DNA of 43,981 nt from an uncultured bacterium (GCA_905215645.1 CAJMQS010000018.1:1-43981); one strand, 5' to 3'. Positions 7,847-16,225 are shown, numbered from the stretch's first letter. Notes: generated from the sequence alone by a model not told the origin. A program made the numbers and translations.

Positions 7847-8710
7847 TCAGCAGCGGATGATTTCCGACAGACTGCTGCGGATGCCCCCGATGATGTCCGG
7901 CTTGTTCATGGTATAGATGTGGATATTGGTGAAGCCGTTGGCGATCAGATCCACGATCTGGCCGATGGCATAGGCCATACCGGCCTGTTTCAAAGCAGCC
8001 GGATGATCCGCGAACCGTTCCGCCATGGCCCGGAGAGGCGCCGGCACCGGAGTGCCGCTGAGGGTGAAGATCTTTTCGATCTGTTTCAGGTTGGTCACCG
8101 GCATGATCCCGGCCACCACCGGCACATGGATACCCTTGGCCAGCATCCGATACATGAAATTGTAGAACATGGCATTGTCGAAGAACATCTGGGTCACCAG
8201 GAAATCGCACCCAGCTTCCACCTTCATCTTGGTGTGCTCCAGGTCCTCATCCAATCCGGCAGCTTCCGGATGGCCTTCCGGATAGGTGGCGCCGCCTACG
8301 CAGAAATCTCCGTAGCTCTTGATTTTCTTGACCAGGTCGCTGGCATGGGCATAATCTCCCAGAGGATGTTCCTGCCCCTGAGGCAGATCTCCCCGGAGGG
8401 CCAGGACATTCTGGACGTGGGCCGCCTTCAGCTGGTCCAGTACCTGTTCGATTTTCTCCTCATCAGCTCCCACACAGGTGAGATGGGCCAGGGCCGGCAC
8501 CCCGCACCGTTCGATTTCGGAAACCAGAGCTACGCTTTTACCCACGGCCGTTCCCCCGGCTCCGTAGGTGACGCTCATATAATCCACGCCCTGGATGGCA
8601 ATGGTCCGTACGATTTCCTGGGCATGTTCCAGTTCACTGCCCTTCTTGGGCGGGAACAGTTCACAGGACACGCAAACTTTCGGACTCTTTAAAAGATCTA
8701 TGATTTTCAA
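7847..8710 (-). CDS. metF: 5,10-methylenetetrahydrofolate reductase MetF
   Basis: About 287 aa, with the flavin TIM-barrel motifs SCELFPPKKG (catalytic Glu), DYMSVTYGAGG, LRGDLPQG and GCDFLVTQMFFDN. It makes 5-methyl-THF for MetH. I chose the TTG at 8710 (then KIIDLLKS) because GAGGGGG lies 8 nt upstream and MetF proteins usually begin at this point; another in-frame TTG nine codons earlier has no good ribosome site. First gene of the run ending in hydE. Confidence 0.9.
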   Translation of the reverse strand: MKIIDLLKSPKVCVSCELFPPKKGSELEHAQEIVRTIAIQGVDYMSVTYGAGGTAVGKSVALVSEIERCGVPALAHLTCVGADEEKIEQVLDQLKAAHVQNVLALRGDLPQGQEHPLGDYAHASDLVKKIKSYGDFCVGGATYPEGHPEAAGLDEDLEHTKMKVEAGCDFLVTQMFFDNAMFYNFMYRMLAKGIHVPVVAGIMPVTNLKQIEKIFTLSGTPVPAPLRAMAERFADHPAALKQAGMAYAIGQIVDLIANGFTNIHIYTMNKPDIIGGIRSSLSEIIRC

Positions 8711-8727
8711 AAATGGTACCCCCTCAT

Positions 8728-8759
8728 GGTAAAACAAAAGTATATCGTTTCATTTTACC
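8728..8759 (-). promoter_or_regulatory. Inverted repeat around a -10-like box upstream of metF
   Basis: GGTAAAA and TTTTACC form a perfect 7-bp inverted repeat (8728-8734 and 8753-8759) that encloses a minus-strand TATACT. It sits just before the metF ribosome site. It could be an operator or a short leader hairpin; no matching -35 element is obvious. Confidence 0.35.
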
Positions 8760-8822
8760 CCAGGAGGCCCCCAAAAAGCAAAGGATTTTTGAAGGCAGGG
8801 ATAAATAGAAGTTTCATATCAG

Positions 8823-8860
8823 AAAAAGAGGGTGCTGCACATCGTTCGTGCAACACCCTC
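8823..8860 (-). terminator. Intrinsic terminator of the phosphoribosyltransferase gene
   Basis: GAGGGTGCTGCAC (8828-8840) pairs with GTGCAACACCCTC (8848-8860) with one G-T pair; T5 follows on the minus strand and T4 on the plus strand. It separates apt from metF and uses the GTTGCAC/GTGCAAC stem common to many terminators here. Confidence 0.85.
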
Positions 8861-8863
8861 TTT

Positions 8864-9415
8864 TCATTCCGCCTTGAACAGCGGCAGATCGGCCAGTACG
8901 GTGATGTCCTTCCGGCCGATGGAATCGCCTTCTGCCAGGATGGCCATTTTCCCATTCACCGTGCCCCCGGCTTTGGCTACTAGTTCTTCCAGGGCTTTCA
9001 TAGAACCCCCGGTGCTGATCACGTCGTCCACCAGGGTCACCTTGTGGCCCCGGACCCGTTCGATGTCCTCATCCTGGAGGCAGAGCATCTGCTTGCCCTG
9101 GGTGGTGATGGATTCGTCTTCCACAATCAGCGGATGTTCCATATAGGCCTTGATGGATTTCCGAGCCACGATATACCGATCCATCCCCAGGATCCGGGCC
9201 ATGGCATGGACCAAAGGAATCCCCTTGGTTTCCGCTGCCATCAGGATATCCGTTCCCGCCGGCACCTTCTTGGCCAGCTCCGCAGCCGTCTTTTCCACGA
9301 TTTCCGTATCCCCCAGGATCACGAACCCGGCAATGGCCAGGGTATCCGAAATATTGATTACCGGCAGGGACCGTTTGACCCCTGCCACTTCCAGTTCATA
9401 AAACCGTTTTGCCAC
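8864..9415 (-). CDS. apt: Adenine phosphoribosyltransferase-like PRTase
   Basis: A 183-aa type I phosphoribosyltransferase. The PRPP-binding loop is VTLVDDVISTGGSMKAL, and MAAETKGIPLVHAMA is the flexible-loop/PPi-loop region typical of the adenine/xanthine PRTase group. It would salvage a purine base to its nucleotide with PRPP. The GTG start at 9415 follows GGAGGG at 6 nt. The substrate (adenine versus another base) is not certain from motifs alone; some Firmicutes carry a second Apt-like protein of unclear role. Upstream lies the DnaA-box-rich spacer. Confidence 0.75.
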   Translation of the reverse strand: MAKRFYELEVAGVKRSLPVINISDTLAIAGFVILGDTEIVEKTAAELAKKVPAGTDILMAAETKGIPLVHAMARILGMDRYIVARKSIKAYMEHPLIVEDESITTQGKQMLCLQDEDIERVRGHKVTLVDDVISTGGSMKALEELVAKAGGTVNGKMAILAEGDSIGRKDITVLADLPLFKAE

Positions 9416-9448
9416 TTGGCACCCTCCCCATTCTCTTTTACTTTTCCT

Positions 9449-9557
9449 TTATCCACAGGCTGGATCCCCATATTTCCTCGGTTTTCCCCCTGTCTGGCAG
9501 GAATTATCCACAATATCCACAGTACAGATGTTCATAAGTGGATAACTCTGTGCATAA
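9449..9557. promoter_or_regulatory. Cluster of five DnaA-box-like 9-mers
   Basis: TTATCCACA occurs exactly at 9449-9457 and 9504-9512; ATATCCACA at 9513-9521 has one mismatch. On the opposite strand TTATCCACT (9537-9545) and TTATGCACA (9549-9557) have one mismatch each. Five boxes in 109 bp fill most of the spacer between apt and the small orphan gene. This looks like a DnaA-binding site (titration or regulatory locus); no dnaA, dnaN or AT-rich unwinding region accompanies it, so an origin is unlikely. Confidence 0.6.
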
Positions 9558-9558
9558 C

Positions 9559-9867
9559 TTACAGATCATTGGTCATGCGGGGCGGCATGCTCCATTCCAC
9601 CAGGACGCCGGTGTTGACCCACAGCCGGGTCAGAGCCTGCTGACAGTCCTGCCAGCTTTTCCCGGGATCCACCGTCACTTCCCCAAAATGATACGTGCAC
9701 TGATCCGTAGGGACCTGCAACTGCCGGGGACCCGTGAGGAATTCCCGTACTTTTTGGGCCGCTTCTTCGGCATCCGGGATGAATACTGTCATCTCATGGG
9801 TCTCTTCATTGTAGTCCAGATACCCGTAATGTCCTTGATAATTCAGGGTTACGCTTTGTATTGCCAT
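9559..9867 (-). CDS. Small protein of unknown function
   Basis: A 102-aa soluble protein (MAIQSVTLNYQGHYGYLDYN...) with no signal peptide, membrane segment or familiar motif. It has a beta-rich N-terminal half and a mixed C-terminal half with conserved-looking Trp and Cys. It lies 58 bp downstream of ppk on the same strand, so it may share the polyphosphate transcript. The ATG at 9867 has GGAG only a few bases upstream. I do not recognise the family. Confidence 0.6.
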   Translation of the reverse strand: MAIQSVTLNYQGHYGYLDYNEETHEMTVFIPDAEEAAQKVREFLTGPRQLQVPTDQCTYHFGEVTVDPGKSWQDCQQALTRLWVNTGVLVEWSMPPRMTNDL

Positions 9868-9925
9868 TGCTCCTACCGCACCTCTCTTTATGATATGCCA
9901 TTATATCACAAAACAGGGGATGCCG

Positions 9926-12031
9926 TCATTCTTTGCGGACCATGGGTTTCAGCCGCTGTTCCAGAGGCATATTCTTCTTCGGAGCATGGGATTTGGCCCG
10001 GCTCATGAGGGCCGCCTGGACACTGATCCGCTTCCGTCCGTGGGGATAAGCCCGGCGCCAGGTACCGTTGGCCAGCATCACATGGGCTCCCACATTATCT
10101 TTCAGGCACAGATCCAGGAATTCTTTCACCCGCTCGATATGGGCCTTCCGTTCCACTGGGAACAGCAGTTCCACCCGGTCGTTCAGGTTCCGAGGCATCA
10201 TGTCCGCGCTGGACAGGTAGAGCTCTTCATTCCCATTGTTGGCGAAATAGTATACCCGGCTGTGTTCCAGGAAGCGGCCGATGATGGACCGGACGGTGAT
10301 GTTCTCGCTGACCCCCTTGATCCCTGGCCGCAGGCCGCAGATGCCCCGGACGATCAGATCGATCTTCACTCCAGCCTGGGAAGCTTCGTAGAACTTCCGG
10401 ATCACCGGCTGGTCAATGAGGGAATTCATCTTGGCCACGATGTACCCAGTGCCCCCATTCTTCACATGGGCGATTTCCCGGTCCACCAGTTCGTAGATCT
10501 TTTCCCGGAGTCCGATGGGAGCCATCACCAATTTGTTGAATACTGGCGGTTCCGAATAGCCGCTGAGCACATTGAAGAAAGCGGAAGCATCCTGGCCGAA
10601 CTGGTCATTGGCAGTGAGGAGCCCCAGGTCCGTATAGAGCTTGGCCGTCTTGTCGTTGTAGTTCCCGGTGCCCAGGTGCACATACCGTTTGATCCCGTCC
10701 GCTTCTTTCCGGACGATGAGGATGATCTTAGAGTGGGTCTTCAGGCCCATGAGCCCGTAAATCACATGGCAGCCGGCTTTTTCCAGACGCCGGGCCCAGA
10801 CGATGTTGTTCTCTTCGTCGAACCGGGCTTTCAGTTCCACCAGGGCCGTGACCTGCTTGCCGTTTTCCGCCGCCCGGGCCAGGGCCGCTACCAAAGGAGA
10901 ATTCCCGCTGACCCGGTACAGGGTCTGTTTGATAGCAAGCACCTGGGGATCTTCCGCTGCTTCCGCTACCAGTTTCACGATGGGATCGAAGCTTTCATAG
11001 GGATGGTGGAGCAGGATGTCATGTTCCCGGATCTTCCCGAACAGGTCGTCATAATCCGGCAGTTCTTCTGGCTGCTGTCCGATATAGGGCGTGAACTTCC
11101 ACTGTTCCATGCCGGGCTGGTCGATGAATTTGTTCAGGAAAGTCAGATCCAGCGGCCCCTGGATCTCATACACATCCCGCGCTTCCAAATCCAGATTCTT
11201 CATCAGGAAATCCTTCAAGTATTTGTCATCGGTGGCGTTGATTTCCAGCCGGACGGCCGCTCCCCGCTTCCGTTTCCGCAGAGACCGTTCGATTTCCTTC
11301 ATCAGGTCCTGGGTAGCATCTTCCTCCACTTCCAGGTCGCTGTCCCGAGTGATCCGGAAGGGGACCATATCTACGATAGTAAGACCCTTGAACAGATCCT
11401 GGCAGTGTTCCATGATCAGGTCTTCCAGGAATACATAAGCCCGTGCTCCATCCTGGCCCACCAGGGAAATGAACCGGGGCAGCACCGAAGGCACTTGGAC
11501 AAAGGCAATCTTCTGCTCCCCTTTCTTATCCCGGAGCTCCACAGCGATATTCAGGGATTTGTTGGCCAGGAAGGGAAAGGGCCGGGCTGCATCCACGGCC
11601 ATGGGAGTCAGTACCGGGAACACCATTTCTTGGTAGTAATTCTCCAGTTCCCTCCGCTGATCCGGGGTGACATCTTTCACCCGGGAGAAAGAAATGGCAT
11701 ATTTTACCAATTCATTGATAAGGGCAAAGAAATATCGATATTTCAGTTTCATCTGGTTGTGGGCAGAAAGGGAGATTTCCCGGAGCTGATCTTCCACGCT
11801 GAGGCCTGCAGCATCCACCCGTTCCACTCCGGCGGCTTCCTGCTCGATGAGCCCCGCCACCCGGACCATGAAGAATTCATCCAGATTAGAAGCGGAAATG
11901 GCCACGAACCGCAGCCGCTCCAGGAGGGGCAGATTCCGCACCCCCGCTTCCCGCAGCACCCGCAGGTTGAACTTCAGCCAACTCAGTTCCCGGTTCACGT
12001 AATACTCAGGTTTATTCAGATCGATTTTCAT
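9926..12031 (-). CDS. ppk: Polyphosphate kinase PPK1
   Basis: About 701 aa. N-terminal YYVNRELSWLKFNLRVLREA, then DDLFGKIREHDILLHHPYESF, ARFDEENNIVWARRLEKAGC, the GLKTHSKIILIVRKE segment with the phosphorylated His (about residue 433), and FLEHSRVYYFANNG near the C-terminus are hallmark PPK1 motifs. It reversibly transfers ATP gamma-phosphate to polyphosphate. Two ATG codons are adjacent; the one at 12031 has GAGGAG at 5 nt, the earlier one (12034) only 2 nt, and both overlap the stop of the upstream Ppx-like gene, so translation is coupled. It sits beside two Ppx-family genes. Confidence 0.95.
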   Translation of the reverse strand: MKIDLNKPEYYVNRELSWLKFNLRVLREAGVRNLPLLERLRFVAISASNLDEFFMVRVAGLIEQEAAGVERVDAAGLSVEDQLREISLSAHNQMKLKYRYFFALINELVKYAISFSRVKDVTPDQRRELENYYQEMVFPVLTPMAVDAARPFPFLANKSLNIAVELRDKKGEQKIAFVQVPSVLPRFISLVGQDGARAYVFLEDLIMEHCQDLFKGLTIVDMVPFRITRDSDLEVEEDATQDLMKEIERSLRKRKRGAAVRLEINATDDKYLKDFLMKNLDLEARDVYEIQGPLDLTFLNKFIDQPGMEQWKFTPYIGQQPEELPDYDDLFGKIREHDILLHHPYESFDPIVKLVAEAAEDPQVLAIKQTLYRVSGNSPLVAALARAAENGKQVTALVELKARFDEENNIVWARRLEKAGCHVIYGLMGLKTHSKIILIVRKEADGIKRYVHLGTGNYNDKTAKLYTDLGLLTANDQFGQDASAFFNVLSGYSEPPVFNKLVMAPIGLREKIYELVDREIAHVKNGGTGYIVAKMNSLIDQPVIRKFYEASQAGVKIDLIVRGICGLRPGIKGVSENITVRSIIGRFLEHSRVYYFANNGNEELYLSSADMMPRNLNDRVELLFPVERKAHIERVKEFLDLCLKDNVGAHVMLANGTWRRAYPHGRKRISVQAALMSRAKSHAPKKNMPLEQRLKPMVRKE

Positions 12032-13590
12032 CATTTCTCCTCTGCTTTCTCCAGTACCGGCTGCAGGCCAAAGACTTCTTCAAAGAAGCTGCCTCGCTTG
12101 CCGAAAGTCCATTCTTCCAGGGAAAGGTTCTCCCGGCTCTTGGCCAGGACCTGCAGTCCATTGCCCCGGATCACCACTTTGCAGCTGTGGATTTTCTGCC
12201 GCCCGCTGATGTCCAAGGAATCCGCCAGACGGAGGATGGCCGCCAGTTTGGCCACCAGCGGGGGGATGCTGCTGCCGAAATCTTTGGGCTCATTCCCATT
12301 CAATTCCGGCCGGTCCAGGGTATACAGATAGGAAATCTGGGCGATGGTATGGCACTGTTCCACACTGAAACCCAAAAGGTCCGCACTGTCGATCAGGTAG
12401 TAGTTGTACCGGTCGTAGGTCCGCATGGAAGCGTACTTCCCGATATTGTGCAGATAGGCCGCCGCCCGGAGCAGTATCTTATCCTCCTGGTCCAGTCCCT
12501 GGGAAGGTGCCAGGGCATCGAATAAGATGCAGCACATTTTTTCCACCCAGGCCGCATGGGGGGCATCGTAATGGAACCGGTTCCCGATGTTCCGGACCAG
12601 ACTCATCTGGATCTCCAGCATCTCTTCCAGGAAATTCCGGTCCAGCTGCCGGGCGATGTAGAGGATTTTCATCCCATCCACGAACCGGTCCACCGGCATG
12701 AGGATCTGCTGGGCCCGGGACATTTCCATGAGCAGCTGACACAGGGTGATGGCCGGCTGGGCCACTTCCGTCTCCTCCGGAGTCAGGCCGAACAGTTTTT
12801 CCAGCTGGCTTTCTTTCAGCCGATGGACTTTTCCGTAGAATGCCGCCACTTCTTCCGCCGTAAAGGAAATGTTTTCCTTCCGGTTCCGTTTCTTTCCAAA
12901 CAGATCCAGTAGCACCTGGCTTTCCGTCCCGGTGAGCACCAGGGTACTGATGGTCTCACCGGCCAGTTCTTCCGCCACCACACCGATCCGATCCTGGAGA
13001 TATTCCTTCAGGGCCTGCTCGAAATGGATGCTGGACCGCTCGTTCCGGGTGAACTGTTCCTTCAGCCGGACCAAGCCCACATGGAGGTTCTGCTGGAATT
13101 TCACTTCCCGGTCCTTCACATAGGTAAGCCCCAGGCCCCCGGAAGAGATATCCGCCAGTAGCACCCCTTCCCGGGGCAAGGGCAGGCTGCCATGGATTTC
13201 CATGGTCCGCAGGAGAGAAGCCATCTTGGTATAGATTTCCCGGGACATGTTCACCACTTCGATCTGGAACCCGGTCTTCACCAGCACCTGATCCAGGAAA
13301 TACTGCTGGTTCTCCGCTTCCCGGACGGCAGTGGTAGCTTGGAGGATATAGGATTTCACCCCATATTCCCGCATCACCTGGCGGTACCCTTTGAGGATCT
13401 CCACGATCTGCAGCATGGTCCCGAAGGAAATCTTCCGGGTCTGGAAAGTCTCTTCTCCCAGCCGTACCTTGCTGCGCAGTTCCGTAATGATCCGGATGTC
13501 ATCCAGACCGGTATATTCCATCAGCTGCATGGTGACGTTCTCTGAACCCAGATGGATCACCGCTGCAGAACGCAATCTTTTCTTTGTCAT
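12031..13590 (-). CDS. Degenerate Ppx/GppA-family protein with C-terminal HD-type domain
   Basis: A 519-aa protein with the overall layout of Ppx/GppA phosphatases: two actin-like ATPase halves (about 1-310) and an all-helical HD-type region (about 320-500; LLRAAAYLHNIGKYASM, QISYLYTLDRPE). The phosphate-loop motifs are eroded compared with the divergent paralogue: AAVIHLGSENV replaces IIDVGSNSA (Asp to His), and LLADISSGGLGL replaces IFDLGGASTEV (loss of the Gly-Gly and of the Glu). Catalysis is therefore doubtful and a binding or regulatory role is possible. The gene overlaps ppk, which argues for a joint function. The ATG at 13590 follows AGGAGG. Confidence 0.8.
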   Translation of the reverse strand: MTKKRLRSAAVIHLGSENVTMQLMEYTGLDDIRIITELRSKVRLGEETFQTRKISFGTMLQIVEILKGYRQVMREYGVKSYILQATTAVREAENQQYFLDQVLVKTGFQIEVVNMSREIYTKMASLLRTMEIHGSLPLPREGVLLADISSGGLGLTYVKDREVKFQQNLHVGLVRLKEQFTRNERSSIHFEQALKEYLQDRIGVVAEELAGETISTLVLTGTESQVLLDLFGKKRNRKENISFTAEEVAAFYGKVHRLKESQLEKLFGLTPEETEVAQPAITLCQLLMEMSRAQQILMPVDRFVDGMKILYIARQLDRNFLEEMLEIQMSLVRNIGNRFHYDAPHAAWVEKMCCILFDALAPSQGLDQEDKILLRAAAYLHNIGKYASMRTYDRYNYYLIDSADLLGFSVEQCHTIAQISYLYTLDRPELNGNEPKDFGSSIPPLVAKLAAILRLADSLDISGRQKIHSCKVVIRGNGLQVLAKSRENLSLEEWTFGKRGSFFEEVFGLQPVLEKAEEK

Positions 13591-13646
13591 ACGTACCTCC
13601 TTGCCTTGGGTATAACCCGGTTTGTCCTACCCCCTGCGTTCCAATC

Positions 13647-13728
13647 GTGTTATACTATTTTTAGTTTAACACTTCTATTATAAGAAAAAAACAGTGTAAA
13701 CGGGGTATAGATTTTTTGTATTACACTG
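13647..13728. promoter_or_regulatory. Two inverted repeats in the divergent ppx/ppx-like intergenic region
   Basis: GTGTTATACT (13647-13656) and AGTTTAACAC (13663-13672) form a 10-bp inverted repeat with one mismatch and a 6-nt centre. CAGTGTAA (13692-13699) and TTACACTG (13721-13728) form a perfect 8-bp repeat. A minus-strand TATAAT at 13682-13677 lies between them, without a clear -35. These could be operators for a regulator acting on both polyphosphate genes. Confidence 0.35.
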
Positions 13729-13746
13729 CCTGGATCGGGGGATCAT

Positions 13747-15276
13747 ATGAAACGCATTGCCATCATCGACGTGGGATCCAACTCTGCACGTCTTGTCATC
13801 ATGGAAGTCCATACTTCCAATGCCTGCAATCTGGTCTATAACCAAAAGGACCCGCTGCGGCTGGCTTTGAAAACAGACCGGAAGGGGTATCTGACGGAAG
13901 AAGCCTTTACAGCCACCACCAACTGCCTGAAGAACTTCGCCGCCATGTGCCGGATCTTCCACGCAGACGAAATCATCGCCGTGGCCACTGCCGCCATCCG
14001 GAACGCTCCCAATGGAGCCAAATTGGCCAAAGCCGCCTCCCAGGCTTCCGGCATCAACCTGGAGATCATCTCCGGGAAGACCGAAGCCTACCTCAGCTAT
14101 CTGGGTGTCATCAACACCATCGACGTGAAAGATGCGGTGATCTTCGACTTAGGGGGGGCTTCCACTGAAGTGATCCTGGTGAAAGACCGGAAACTGGTGG
14201 ACAGCGTCAGCCTGCCCATCGGCTGTGTGAACCTGACCAAGAATTTCAAGCTGAACAACGCAGTGGATCAGACGGCCCTGAACAAGATGCGCCGTTCCAT
14301 CAACGAACAGATGCAGAAAGCCCCTTGGATCGCCGGTTGCGGTCTCCCGCTGGTAGGCGTAGGGGGTACAGCCCGTTCCGTAGGGAAGATCGAACAGAAA
14401 CGGACCAAATATTTCACTTCCAAGCTCCACAACTACCAGTTCGGGATCCAGGACTTCAAAGAATGGTACAAGACCCTGCCGGGCACTACCCTAGCCACCC
14501 GGCGCCGGATCCCCGGCCTGTCCAACGACCGGGCGGATGTGATCATCGCCGGCTCCTCCATCATCAAAGCCCTGGCAGACCGGAGCAAGGCCCGGAAGCT
14601 GGTCATTTCCGGCTGCGGGCTCCGGGAAGGGCTGTTCTCCCAATACCTCCACGAGCATACGGACCGCCCTCTGATCACTCCCAACATCCTGGAAACGGCC
14701 CGGGAAAACATGATCCATCTCTATTCTCCTGATGAAGAACACTGCCGGCAGGTGGCCCGGTACGCCCTTCAATTGTTCCGGGGCTGGCAGTCCCTCCACA
14801 AACTGGATCCTGTGAAATGGGAGCCCCTGCTGGAAACGGCGGCCCTGCTCCACGACACAGGGATCACCATCAACTATTACAACCACACCCGGCACAGCGG
14901 CTATCTGATCGAAAACGGGAAGCTCTTCGGCCTGAACCATCTGGATGTGGTCTACACCGCCATCCTGGCTGCCTGGCACCACGGGGTGAACCGGGGCTAC
15001 CTGCGGAACAAGGCCTACCGGAAGCTGATCCCAGAAATCGATTTGAAACGGCTAAGCAACGCCGCCCTGCTCCTGGCCCTGGCAGAGTGCCTGGATTACA
15101 CCCAGACGGGAGTCATCAGATCCATCGAGCCTGCTATCCTGAATGGCGGTGCCGTCCTGACCCTGACTGCCGCCCGGACCCCGGCGGTAGAACTCCAGCA
15201 GCTCCAGGCCATGACCAAATGGTTCCGGAAGAACCTAGGCTGCAGCCTGACCGTGGTGGTGAAGGAAGGACAATAA
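13747..15276 (+). CDS. ppx: Exopolyphosphatase / Ppx-GppA phosphatase with HD-type C-terminal domain
   Basis: A 509-aa protein with intact Ppx motifs: IAIIDVGSNSARLVI at the N-terminus, AVATAAIRNAPNG, EIISGKTEAYLSYLGV with the catalytic Glu, IFDLGGASTEVIL, and VGVGGTARSVGKI. The C-terminal third is an HD-type helical domain (ETAALLHDTGITINYYNHTRHSGYLI). The family releases phosphate from polyphosphate ends or hydrolyses pppGpp. It is transcribed away from the ppk unit, so synthesis and breakdown of polyphosphate are encoded side by side. The ATG at 13747 follows GGGGGA. Confidence 0.88.
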   Translation: MKRIAIIDVGSNSARLVIMEVHTSNACNLVYNQKDPLRLALKTDRKGYLTEEAFTATTNCLKNFAAMCRIFHADEIIAVATAAIRNAPNGAKLAKAASQASGINLEIISGKTEAYLSYLGVINTIDVKDAVIFDLGGASTEVILVKDRKLVDSVSLPIGCVNLTKNFKLNNAVDQTALNKMRRSINEQMQKAPWIAGCGLPLVGVGGTARSVGKIEQKRTKYFTSKLHNYQFGIQDFKEWYKTLPGTTLATRRRIPGLSNDRADVIIAGSSIIKALADRSKARKLVISGCGLREGLFSQYLHEHTDRPLITPNILETARENMIHLYSPDEEHCRQVARYALQLFRGWQSLHKLDPVKWEPLLETAALLHDTGITINYYNHTRHSGYLIENGKLFGLNHLDVVYTAILAAWHHGVNRGYLRNKAYRKLIPEIDLKRLSNAALLLALAECLDYTQTGVIRSIEPAILNGGAVLTLTAARTPAVELQQLQAMTKWFRKNLGCSLTVVVKEGQ

Positions 15277-15323
15277 AAAAGCGGAGGTGCTTGCACATTC
15301 TGTGCAGCACCCCCGCTTTTTTT
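15277..15323. terminator. Bidirectional terminator between ppx and niaR
   Basis: GCGGAGGTGCTTGCAC (15281-15296) pairs with GTGCAGCACCCCCGC (15302-15316), flanked by A6 on the left and T7 on the right, so it can stop both convergent genes. Confidence 0.85.
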
Positions 15324-15843
15324 AAGCCAGGATCCCCAGCTCCTGCAGCCCTTCTTGGACTGCATTCATCTCTTCATCCACCCGGGTCTCCACTTTCAGT
15401 GTGTGGACTCCATTGGTCAGCGTAACGATCAGAGGGGCATCGCTGGCCCTGAGTTTGTCCACATACTGCCGGACATCCCGGCGGCTGTAGATGTTCATAT
15501 CGATATGGATGATGCCATAAACTTCATGGGACAGGGTCAGGCCCCGGACGATTCCTCCGTTATCCACCACTGCATTAAGCTCGGCTTCCAGCTCATCCTC
15601 GTCCATGGTCCTGCTGCAGCAATGGAGGCTCCGATTGCAGCCCCGCTCTTCTGCCGGTCCTTGGAGCTGGTAGCCCCGATCGGTGGAAAGGATGGGTTTG
15701 CCGCTGCTGCGCAGGATCGCCACATCCCCTACGATGATCTGCCGGGTCACATCCAGTGCCTTGGATAGTTCGATCCCGGTAATGGGCCTGTCCGCATTTT
15801 CCAATATTTCATACAGTTTTTCCCGTCTCATTTGATTGTTCAT
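15322..15843 (-). CDS. niaR: Niacin-responsive transcriptional repressor NiaR
   Basis: About 173 aa. An N-terminal winged helix-turn-helix (REKLYEILENADRPITGIELSKALDVTRQIIVGDVAILR) is followed by a 3H domain with conserved His in LTLSHEVYGIIHIDM and NGVHTLKVETR. In Firmicutes this family (YrxA) represses NAD synthesis and niacin uptake genes when nicotinic acid is present. No NAD gene lies next to it. I chose the ATG at 15843, which follows GAAAGGGA; a longer in-frame start lacks a ribosome site and homology. Confidence 0.88.
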   Translation of the reverse strand: MNNQMRREKLYEILENADRPITGIELSKALDVTRQIIVGDVAILRSSGKPILSTDRGYQLQGPAEERGCNRSLHCCSRTMDEDELEAELNAVVDNGGIVRGLTLSHEVYGIIHIDMNIYSRRDVRQYVDKLRASDAPLIVTLTNGVHTLKVETRVDEEMNAVQEGLQELGILA

Positions 15844-15957
15844 GGTCGTCCCTTTCTCTATCTTCCTGCCAAAAATCCCTGGCTGTCCTGGAACAGGCTG
15901 ATGGACTGGATCAGCGCTTCTTTTCAATAATGACTATTTCTTAAATTACTACTCTCT

Positions 15958-15986
15958 ATTATAGAAAAACATTTGTCATTTTTCCA
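15958..15986 (-). promoter_or_regulatory. Promoter of niaR; rest of the 382-bp spacer is AT-rich
   Basis: A minus-strand TATAAT (15963-15958) is preceded at 17 bp by TGGAAA (15986-15981), giving a leader of about 110 nt to the niaR ATG. The remaining spacer up to 16225 is AT-rich and holds no convincing gene apart from the terminator-like structure at 16111-16174. Confidence 0.5.
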
Positions 15987-16110
15987 GACTTATTAATACA
16001 AATTACGAAATATTTTACAAATTATTATATAATTGTGTAAATATCTGTGTCCATCTTTGGACTTTCCATCTGTTTTTCTTTTTCATCCGGAAGGACCTGT
16101 ACAAGAAACG

Positions 16111-16174
16111 AAAAAAGCCCCCTTTCCTGCCAGCCTTCTGTTTCCAAGAATAGCATACCAGCAAAAGGGACTTT
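16111..16174 (-). terminator. Probable terminator of the LysR gene
   Basis: On the minus strand AAGTCCCTTT (from 16174) can pair with AAAGGGGGCTT (ending about 16115), followed by TTTTTT-type residues; the loop is long (about 37 nt), so the call is tentative. Confidence 0.4.
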
Positions 16175-16225
16175 TCCAAAATATATTTTTATTAAGAACA
16201 GTATTTAAAAACCAAATATCCGAAA

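Noticed and set aside
8711..8822. SAM or cobalamin riboswitch before metF
   Set aside because: The spacer is about 110 bp, with no S-box or B12-box conserved segments; only a short inverted repeat is visible.
9416..9558. Chromosomal replication origin
   Set aside because: DnaA-like boxes are present, but there is no dnaA/dnaN neighbourhood, no AT-rich 13-mer region, and the spacer is only 143 bp.
9890..12331. Open frame of 813 codons opposite ppk
   Set aside because: Antisense shadow; the minus strand has all PPK1 motifs, and the plus frame shows no family resemblance.
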